From Austropuccinia psidii (taxonomy: Eukaryota > Basidiomycota > Pucciniomycetes > Pucciniales > Sphaerophragmiaceae), in the NCBI GenBank assembly GCA_023105745.1, contig JALGQZ010000009.1, positions 17,036,564 to 17,100,563 on the forward strand: a stretch of 64,000 nucleotides of DNA. The letters are read 5' to 3'. Made by a program: the position numbers and the translations under genes. The notes below the pieces were generated by a model, which saw only the letters and a program-made list of their open reading frames with translations, had not been told where the DNA came from and searched no databases. Below, piece by piece: positions 49,631 to 57,801 of the stretch. How positions within the stretch are numbered: the stretch's first letter is position 1; the number at the start of each line of letters is the position of its first letter.

Positions 49631-49749
49631 CTGTTATTAGTGAGGCCACACCACCTCCTCCACCGCTGCAACAACATATATGACTAATTCTTTTTTTTTT
49701 GCAATTTAGGGGAGGAATTATAATTTTGTAATACATTATATCTGCAATA

Positions 49750-51012
49750 ATGACATCACCTTCAAACAACCAACTCCCCCTTTCTTTAGCCATTTCTTAT
49801 CAATCATCTGATCATTTGACTGTTGGGACTCAACCAAATGACCAGATGATTGTTAATAAGCTCAATGTGCCCAATTTCTCTTTAGTTACTCATGATGTGA
49901 AGCATGTTGGGACTCAACCTCACAATCAGAATAATAAAACAGAAGAGAATTCTCTTAATCATAATCACTCAAATACCAGACAACAAAGAAGAATGCTTTC
50001 TTATATGAACCAAACAGCAGGCCAGCTTGGCCTTTACAATCCCAACTTCTCCATAATTACACTAGACAAGAAGAACAATAAGAATGCCTCCTGGTTAAAG
50101 CTTCCTCCACACAAACTTCTGCCCAGACCCTATGTACTTATCAATAGACATAGCAAGCCTTATTTACCCATTTTCATGTATCAAATTCACCCATTCAGCA
50201 GTCCAACACCAGTCTTCCATAAACTTCAAAAATTGATCATAACATTAAATAAGCTTGCAAAGAACCGTCAAAATATCACCACTAACTCTGATATGCTTGA
50301 TGGCATTATGAAAGGAATAGGATTTCGTCAGGGTTCTGATTCTGGTAAATCTGCTGGGGTTTATGCAAGGAAAGCAGGCTTGACTAAAAAAACAATTGAT
50401 GAAGATAATGAGCAATGGTCAACACTTCAAGAATTTGATGAATTCATTCACTCCCAAATTCAAGGTTTTTCACATAATGCACTTAAAGACAATCAAGAAA
50501 TCATGAATGCAGCCAATTTGCCAAACTTCAGCCAACTTGAATGGCATTCCAACAAATCACCGAATTTCAAAACTTATTCAAATGTTATAGTTACTTTCAA
50601 TGGCTTCCACAATAAACCACATACTGATAATAAGGACATCAATTCATGGACATATGGTATATTCTCTTTTATCAATAAAAACGATTTCATTCCAATTCCT
50701 ACAGATTTCACACCCTCTGGGCATGGATTATCATTTCCCAACCACAAATTCATTTTTGATTTTTCAAAAAAAGAAGGCATTGTTGAAATACTGTGGAAAA
50801 CATCTGAACTTCTTCATCAAACAACCAAGCCAGCAAAAGAATTGCTTGAACACCAATCCATCACACACTTTGGTTGTTCTTTTCAAATAAACAAGAAATT
50901 ATTTCTCACAGGACAAAAATTCAAACAACTCAGCTCTGAAGAAATTGAAACAAAAGTCAACGGTCAAATCATGCGGAATGAACAGGATAACAAAAGATTA
51001 CGTAAAAATTAG
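49750..51012 (+). CDS. Tet/JBP-like 2-oxoglutarate/Fe(II) dioxygenase, 420 aa
   Basis: Proteins of this fold oxidise methyl groups on bases such as 5-methylcytosine; the substrate here is unknown. The N terminus (1-170) is polar, with two GTQPxxQ phrases. The catalytic part resembles the Tet-like oxygenase domain of rusts and other basidiomycetes: MLDGIMKGIGFRQGSDSGKSAGVY, then GFHNKPHTDNKD, whose HxD (H291, D293) would bind iron, WTYGIFSFIN, PNHKFIFDFSKKEGIVEILW, and LLHQTT with H356 as likely distal iron ligand. The arginine usually binding 2-oxoglutarate is not obvious; H373 (THFGCSFQI) or K382 stand near. No stop or frameshift. It lies inside the hAT element, transcribed away from the transposase, behind a CpG-dense repeat. 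Family call rests on motif memory. Confidence 0.8.
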   Translation: MTSPSNNQLPLSLAISYQSSDHLTVGTQPNDQMIVNKLNVPNFSLVTHDVKHVGTQPHNQNNKTEENSLNHNHSNTRQQRRMLSYMNQTAGQLGLYNPNFSIITLDKKNNKNASWLKLPPHKLLPRPYVLINRHSKPYLPIFMYQIHPFSSPTPVFHKLQKLIITLNKLAKNRQNITTNSDMLDGIMKGIGFRQGSDSGKSAGVYARKAGLTKKTIDEDNEQWSTLQEFDEFIHSQIQGFSHNALKDNQEIMNAANLPNFSQLEWHSNKSPNFKTYSNVIVTFNGFHNKPHTDNKDINSWTYGIFSFINKNDFIPIPTDFTPSGHGLSFPNHKFIFDFSKKEGIVEILWKTSELLHQTTKPAKELLEHQSITHFGCSFQINKKLFLTGQKFKQLSSEEIETKVNGQIMRNEQDNKRLRKN

Positions 51013-51108
51013 AAATTGTAAATATTTTAGATTATATATATTGACACATTTGATAATTGAAAATGTATTACAAATATTAGTCTTCAGATAATTCTCTTTG
51101 AAAATAAA

Positions 51109-51330
51109 TCATTTATTCCTGAACCAATCTAAAGTGTAGGGCTTGACTATTTCATGCATATTCAAATGGCCATTTTCATCATCTTGTTGTGTGATATTTT
51201 GGAGCTGGGGGGGGTCATTATCCTCATATAAATCACTCCATTGGTCACCCACTTGTGCTAATAGATTATGCAATATAACACAGGTTACCACCCACTGTAC
51301 AAATAATTGTACCTCTTTCACATTATGCAT
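51109..51330 (-). pseudogene. PIF/Harbinger-type DDE transposase, C-terminal fragment
   Basis: 73 codons with VQWVVTCVILHNLLAQVGDQW, the conserved end of HARBI1/DDE_Tnp_4 transposases (ACxxLHN motif), followed by an acidic tail. Nothing upstream on this strand encodes the catalytic core, so it is a 3' fragment caught inside the hAT element. It is convergent with the dioxygenase gene, 96 bp beyond its stop. Confidence 0.7.
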
Positions 51331-51991
51331 TTGATTTCACATAATAACCATTATTTCAAGCCTGGTTATTCAGTTTTATTGTCTTCAATTCATTTCAATT
51401 ACCTTCAATTTATTGAAATTCATTTGAATTAATTGAAATCATTTTTAAATACTCATATTAATCTGGGTTATTGGTCAACCCATGTAAGTAATTTGGCAAA
51501 AACATTTAATCCCTTATGTGGATTTGCCATAAATTGCCAAAATTATGCAATTATTTAGTAACAAAAATAAGGTTTGTCTTCTAGTTGAAGTATAGCTAAA
51601 GAATACAACAGTTGGTAAAATCCCAATTTATGGCATTGTTGGTTCCATAAATTGCATAAATGGAATGATTTATGCCAGCAATAGGATAAGTGCCATTGTT
51701 GATGCCATAAATATTTGCTGAATACCATTTATGGCATGGTTATTTTGTGGCTGATGCCATAAATATTTCACTTCTTTTAATTAATGAATTATATTCATAA
51801 ATCATTTTTTCATCCAAAATTCGAGATTTTCGTTTCGAATTTCAGTTTGGAGGTTGAAAAATTCGAATGGATCCTTTTTTCATAATTTTTTATTAGAATT
51901 TTTGGGTTTTCATTTGGTGAGCCAAAAATTCGAATTTGAAGACAAATTTTTCGAATAGTGAAAATCGAATGTTTCGAATAGCTATGCATTG
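51331..51991. other. Right end of the hAT element
   Basis: AT-rich, with repeated ATTTATGGCAT/ATGCCATAAAT words between 51630 and 51770. A subterminal zone (51825-51980) rich in TTCGAAT follows, then the terminal repeat AGCTATGCATTG (51980-51991) and the duplication TTGTCAGA (51992-51999). Confidence 0.8.
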
Positions 51992-52619
51992 TTGTCAGAC
52001 CTCTGGTTAATCTGTATATGTGCTCTTCCCAAGTCTTGGAACAGACAATAATTTCATCAATGTAAATGATTAACCATCCCTCTGAAAGTTCTTCAGGAAA
52101 GATTTCATTCATCATTCTTTGGAAGTGTGAGGGTGCATTTTTGATATCAAAGGGCATTCTTAAATATTCATACACACCACAATGAACAATAATTCTCAAA
52201 TATTTTCTTGCTCTTGGTGCCACCACATTTTGATGGAATCCTTTAAGGGCATCCTTAGTGGTTATATACACTGCTTGAGATATTTGAGTGAGGGCAATTT
52301 GGATTTTTGGTATTGGGTATCTGTCTGGAACAGTGTAAGTGTTCAGAGCTCTAAAGTCCCAAACCATTCTAGATTTTCCATTATGCCATGCCACTATGAC
52401 TGGTGTAGTTATTTCTACTTCTTCATTGTGGCCTACTTTTCTTATTACAATAAGGTCTAGAAGTTCTTTGATATGAGTTTCCAGAGCTTCTCTTGACTTG
52501 GGACTTGCTGGGTATGCAAGTCTTCTCAAGAGTGGTGGATAAGGTCTCTCAATGTTAAGAATGATGTCAACTTCATGACCAATAATTGCTCCTAGAGGTT
52601 CTTTGTCTGAAGCAAATGC
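51992..52619 (-). pseudogene. Element 2 RT 5' part, truncated by the hAT element
   Basis: Frame with PYPPLLRRLAYPASPKSREALE, VIRKVGHNEEVEITTPVIVAWH, DFRALNTYTVPDRYPIPK, MPFDIKNAPSHFQRMM and YIDEIIVCS. The YIDD catalytic motif of element 1 reads YIDE here, and KDALKGFHQN carries the first catalytic Asp. A TGA at about 52617-52619 separates it from the protease frame. The predicted frame runs on into the hAT terminus before stopping at 51810. Confidence 0.88.
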
Positions 52620-53549
52620 TCCTCAGTGGTCATACAAAAGGGAAGAAAGTTCATTTTCTTGTTTATCAGTCAAATGAAGGCTTATTTCAGCCTCATTTAA
52701 CTGTTCAGACTTGAATTTCTCTAACTCTAAGTTGACTGGTGATACTTTATTCACTGTAATTTGTCTTTTAAATGGTAAAAAGGCAAATTTTTGGCGCTTA
52801 TTGTCTCCAATAGTAAAGTATCTGTCTTTGTTGTTATGTAAATCTATCCCATACATGATTAAATAGTCATTTCCCAATATAAAATGGGTACTAGAGCAAT
52901 TTTCCATAACAACAAATTCAACTGTGATTCTTAAGTTCCCATCAATGTGTGGGAATATGACATTGGTCTCAAAAATTCCTAATGCTTTCATTGGATTACT
53001 TGCACTATTGAATTTTATACCATCACTTGGTAACAATTGGTCTTCAAAATTTGGTACACAAGTATTAAGAAAAGATTTTCCAACACAAGAACAGAAGGCT
53101 CCTGGGTCAACAAAAAGTTTGGTGGGCTTGTTGTCAATCACCACTTTTGTTATACAGGAGTTACCACCTGTATAACCTTTCCCTCTGTTTGGTTTGGTTT
53201 TCATAGGTTGTGCATCTTGAATTTTTGATAAATCAAGTTGACCATTGCTCAATTGTGGCAAGTGGGAATATAATTCCATGATATCAAAAGTGGAATTGAA
53301 ATTTTCTATTTCTTTTGAAGATTCAGAAAATATGGATGACTTATCATCTGAATTGTCTTCAATTATGTCTTCTTTTTCAACATCAGGTTCCTTTTCAATG
53401 TCAATTTCATTGATTTCCCCCCTTTTTGGACATGTATTGACCAAATGGGTGGTGCTTTGGCAAATATGGCACTTTCTGACTGTATCTGCAGATTTATACT
53501 TAACATTATTAGAATTTTCTTTGGGGTTTTGTCCACAGAATCTTTCCAA
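52620..53549 (-). pseudogene. Element 2 nucleocapsid and aspartic protease
   Basis: One continuous 308-codon frame holds a zinc knuckle (C27, C30, H35, C40), an acidic linker, and a retropepsin: KLFVDPGAFCSCVGKSFL, where the catalytic D-S/T-G has become D-P-G, and HFILGNDYLIMYGIDLHNNKDRYFTIG. It shows that gag and protease share a frame without a stop in this family. It overlaps the frame of the previous gag piece (53363-53836), marking a frameshift around 53500. Confidence 0.85.
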
Positions 53550-53836
53550 GGTGTATTAAACCATGTTTTGAGATTCACTCTACTAGAGCCACTTTTGGTT
53601 CTGGTGGTTACTTCTTTCAAAATATTGATAATATCCTCTGCTGAAGATTGTTCAGTAGTCCTGCTTTTGACAACATGCTCTAAGTAACCTCCACATTGTC
53701 TCAGAATCTTTCTATGGATCATAAATTCTGACATGTCAGGATACAATGCTGTTAATATTTTTTTTTGTTGGAAAAGCCATGGTAAAGATTTGTCTTTATC
53801 AGTATTAAATTTGGAAGATTCAAAGGCTGTTTCCAC
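53363..53836 (-). pseudogene. Element 2 gag, capsid C-terminal part
   Basis: 157-codon frame with FESSKFNTDKDKSLPWLFQQK, ALYPDMSEFMIHRKILRQCG and EDIINILKEVTTRTK, collinear with the corresponding part of element 1 gag. Frame changes at both ends separate it from the neighbouring gag pieces. Confidence 0.8.
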
Positions 53837-53867
53837 TTTGAACCTCCAAGCATCATTGGCCTATTTG

Positions 53868-55529
53868 TTAATAATTTTGGGTTTTCCACCAAGTCCAACT
53901 TTGGTGTCCATGTGCTTGTCTCAATTTGATATACCATCTGTGAGCTGATTTGGTAAATAAGGTGTTAAACCTGGCTGTTACCAATCTTTCTGGAAATTCA
54001 AAGTCTTCTTTGATCATTTCAATACCTCTGATGAATTCCATAAGGTCGTACTCTCCTTCACCACTGAAGTGAGGCCATTCCTTAAGTTTTGGAACTTCTT
54101 TCAAGAGTGCTTGGCCCATTGTTGGTTCCAAATTATGAAAAGAAGTAGAAAATTCATTTTTTAATTGAGAATTTTCAATATCCAATACCTGTGGATTGGG
54201 AATCCCTGTACCCTCATTTTGATTCAGAGGTGTAGACATTCTTGGTAAGGTGTTTAGTAGTTGTTCAATATCATTCATTTTACTATTGTTACACCTTTGT
54301 GAATTTCTTAATTCATGTTGTAAGCTTTGTATAGAGGTTATTACATTCTTTTTATGATCATCCTCTTTATATGTCAGCTCATGCCATAATTCTGTTTGTT
54401 TAGTATCATCAGATATAACCTCATTTAGCTTTATTGTTAATTTTGATATTTCCTCTTTTGAGGTATCAAAACACTTTTTCAAGGCAATTATATGTGTCTT
54501 TACTTCAGTAAATGATTTTGAAATACCATCAAGAGCTTTCTTATTATCCTCTTTGATATTATTTATGGCTTGTTTTATTCTTGTTTCAATCAGGTCATCA
54601 AAATTGAACTTAGAATATTTGTCTGTCAATTCCTTAATAATGACGGATTGTTCATTTATCTTATTGCCAAAAGAATTATCACTATTGAAAGTTTTAATTG
54701 TTCTTAAAACTTTTTCAAAACACTCAAGTGTTTCATTGATTTGGCTCAGACTCAAGTTATGTGTTTCAAGATTGTCACAAATTGATGTATTTTTATCAGA
54801 AAGATGACTTTTTACGTCAGTTATAGCTTGATACAACTCTGGAATAGAATCAAAAATATCAGAAATCATTTCTGATATTTTAATCTGGCTTCCTCCTTCT
54901 TCTGTAATTCCATCATGGTTCTGGCCATCTGAAATACATTTTCCATGGAATCCTGCTGAATCTTTGGAGTCCTGTATCCTTGGCTGTAGGGCTTTGGGGC
55001 TGGTGCCTTTCCTTTGCCCTTGTTTGGAGCTTGTGGCTGCTTTTTCATGTTGGAATTTCTGGTGCTGACCACAGGGGCTGTTTTTGACACTTTTTTGGGT
55101 GGTGGAGGGTTGTTTTTCCTCCATTCTAATGTCAAGAGCATCCTGTTTTTGCTTTCCATCAATGGATGCCATCCATTGAGCAATTTGCAAGTATTGGGGT
55201 GGCCCAGGAACTTTCTCACAGTCAGGTAAAAATTCATTCAGTTTTTCCACAGATCTGCCAGGATCTGGTACTCTTTGTACTGCAGTGCATTGTTGTATGC
55301 TTTGTGGCTGGCTTTGTATATGTCCACTGAGGCTTCTTGTGGAGGTGTCAGCTCTTTGCAAAGGTAAAATGGTATTATCAGCATAAGAATGACCTATTTT
55401 AGTTGTTTGGAAGTCATCAACTGACCCTTTTCCTTCTGTACCTGGTTGGCTTCTGCCATACTCACGTCTATTACCTTTCTGGGAGCTGCTTGAGGGGTTA
55501 TAGCTGGCTCCTGATCTAATTGAAGGCAT
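53868..55529 (-). pseudogene. Element 2 gag, N-terminal and central part (553-codon frame)
   Basis: From about 54870 to 53868 this frame is clearly gag: a Ser/Asn/Lys-rich coiled-coil region, then KEWPHFSGEGEYDLMEFIRGIE and WYIKLRQAHGHQSWTWWKT. From 55529 to about 54870 the frame is open but the more conserved protein is in another frame (54866-55237 and upstream, one stop). That protein matches the 244-aa ORF of element 1. The overlap is treated as a finding. Confidence 0.7.
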
Positions 55530-55963
55530 ATTTTATGATTGAAAAGGCTTAAAATAGTATTTTTATGTCAAAAAACTTACTATTGGCCAAATTCTTAGCT
55601 TTCTGAAGGGTATTACTTATATCCAAGTTAATCAATTCAGAAGATATTGGCTAAGGTTGGTTATTTTGAGTCACAATAACAGTACTGACAGGGAGAATGC
55701 TGGTGACTGTTGAGGCTGTTTCAATGTTTTCTTGTGTTACCATGTTGTTAGACACTAAAGCTAATGAAAAAGCCCATTAATTAGGTAAAATAAAGGTTAT
55801 TTAAAAAAATAAATAAAAATATAAGCCTCACTTATAATATGAAAAAAATTACTTTTTATGGATTTTTTTGGATTATAAGTATTTTTTATATGTTTTTAAA
55901 TTTTTTCAAGTAAGAAAAAGGTTTAAAAAGAGTAAAAAAAATATGTCACAGGTAAAATATCAC

Positions 55964-55976
55964 GGCTGGGCCCCCA
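55964..55976 (-). other. Primer binding site candidate, element 2
   Basis: On the minus strand TGGGGGCCCAGCC starts 2 nt after the LTR end (CCTTACA). It is almost identical to the site in element 1. Confidence 0.6.
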
Positions 55977-55978
55977 AA

Positions 55979-57796
55979 TGTAAGGTGTGGATATGAAACT
56001 TTGATTAAAAATCAAGTAATTTTCCTGTCCTCAAAATTTGTTTAAGGTAAAAAATAAATTAAAAATAGTAAGAAATATTATTTTTAAGAGAAAACACCCC
56101 AATTTTGTTGTTTATAACTTTATTAGTATAAAACAATAATATTATAAAGATTTATTGTTTTACAAACTATAAACATTTATCCAAAAATACTCTACAAGAG
56201 ATATTTAAGGCTACAAAAGAAATTTCTTCAAGAACAATTTCAATTGGAATTAATTGAGCAAAGAACTGCAAGCAATTGATTGAACAAAGTCTTTAAAAAG
56301 AATATTAAAGAGAAAACACGCCCAAAAGTGACCAGAGTGAATTTGGAAACAAAGTGACAAAGTTTACAGTGATGAAAGATGCTTTAATTCACTTTTGGGG
56401 TGGTTCAGGGGTTAAAATGATTATAAGAGTTACAAGAAATGCTTATAATGATTTTTTAACGTGGTTAAGAGGATTAAAATGATTTAAAATTGTGGTTGAT
56501 ATCTTTTATTGATTGGTTTAACAGTGTTTAAACTAATTATAAAAGGAAAAGATTCTAACATGAAGAGAAAAGTGGGGCAAAGAAGACATTCTTTTATAGC
56601 CATCAATTTTCTTACTCCAAAGGTACAATTTACTCTTGTCAGTCGTGAAAAACAGTCTGACAACAGAAAAGCCAATTATGGCATCATTGAACCCTGGTTT
56701 AGACCAAAAAAGGGCTGGTTTAAGCCATTTTTAGCCATTTTAGACCCTTAAATCAGCCATTACTATAGCAATACCTGGTATAGAGCCTTCAAAACACGTC
56801 AGAATGTGTGTAAGAGGCGTAGAAACCAGTTAAAACCATTTTTAATAACATTGTTTCAACTTAAGGGTAGTTTTACCCTCTTGGAAGCAGTTAAAACCAC
56901 CCTGGTTGGTATCAAAACCTCATCATCAATTGAGTCACAGACCCTGTGACTCAATTCCAGGCCAAAAGTGATGAACTTTTGCGTGAATTTTGACATCTCA
57001 CACCTGTCAGCAAGGACTTTGGGGGTCTGGCTCCCCCTTAGAGCTAGAGTTCCTTTCCTCCTGAATTTTAATCTTTCCAATTTTTTTCTTTTAATTCCTC
57101 ATCATGTATTATACTTATAGCTTACATATGTAATTCAATTGAATTGTACAGTACAATACAGTAATAAGTGATACCTCATATGTAAATCAAAGTTCACTTA
57201 TGTAATACACGTGCACATTTTGACATTTCAATTGAATTCAATTGAAAATAGTTCAATTCCTCATAACTTCTAAGCTAAACACAACACCTCAATTTTGACA
57301 CCAAAATTTATGGTTGACACCACATGTGGTGTGATCTAAATTAAAGTTTTGAGGATTTTAAACTTTTGTATTGAAAATACTAAAAACTTAATTTAAGCTT
57401 ATTTAGAGTTGAGTCACAAAAATTTCACTCAGAGGTGACCCCACCTAATTTTTTATGAGGAATAAAATGGTGAAATAATTTTTATATGTTTATTTATTGG
57501 ATAAAAAGTTATAATATATTTTATATAAATTTTTACCAAAAATATTTTAATTTCATAATTTTTATTAAAAATTCATTTTTACATAATTTTCACAAGTAAA
57601 AATGAATTTTCATAATTTTAATTTTTATTGTAATTTTTTTTCAAATTATAATTGAGTTTTGATTTTTAAATATAAATCTGTATTTTATATCTCAACTTTT
57701 ATTTTTATAATATAAATAAATTTGTTTTATTTATATTTGTATTTTAATTTATCATTTATGGTCTTTTGAGTATATAGAATACCTCTAAGGCTCACA
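55979..57796 (-). repeat. 5' LTR of element 2 (right copy)
   Basis: 1818 bp with intact TG...CA ends (TGTAAGG on the plus strand, GGCTCACA at the other end). Followed by the CTTGG duplication at 57797-57801. Many substitutions relative to the left copy. Confidence 0.93.
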
Positions 57797-57801
57797 CTTG
57801 G

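Larger units (their letters stand above)
42640..51991. mobile_element. 9.35-kb hAT transposon carrying a Tet/JBP-like dioxygenase gene
   Basis: Boundaries: 8-bp target duplication TTGTCAGA at 42632-42639 and 51992-51999; terminal inverted repeat CAATGCATAGCT perfect over 12 bp (42640-42651 against 51980-51991) and imperfect further in. Both subterminal regions are packed with TTCGAAT/CGAATATTCG words. Inside are an intact hAT transposase (minus, 43589-45848), a TAATTA repeat block (46150-48590), a CpG-rich minisatellite (49003-49630), an intact Tet/JBP-like gene (plus, 49750-51012) and a Harbinger transposase fragment (minus, 51109-51330). Excising it plus one duplication would reunite the RT frame of element 2. 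The 8-bp duplication and C-A termini fit hAT. It is large for a hAT element. Confidence 0.93.
38396..57796 (-). mobile_element. Ty3/gypsy LTR retrotransposon, element 2, interrupted by a hAT element
   Basis: LTRs 38396-40221 and 55979-57796 are flanked by the 5-bp duplication CTTGG (38391-38395, 57797-57801). The element is on the minus strand: PBS next to 55979, gag, protease, RT, RNase H, integrase and chromodomain, and a purine tract at 40222-40244. The 9352-bp hAT insertion (42640-51991) splits RT; without it and one duplication the element would be about 10.0 kb. LTRs differ roughly every 15-25 bases where I compared them, so it is older than element 1. The coding region has stop codons, frameshifts and altered catalytic residues. 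Resembles, from memory, the dominant gypsy family of A. psidii. Confidence 0.94.

Noticed and set aside
49062..49687. Long open frames rich in His, Pro, Thr and Arg
   Set aside because: They arise because the CCA/CCG minisatellite lacks stop codons in several frames at once. There is no domain or conservation evidence.
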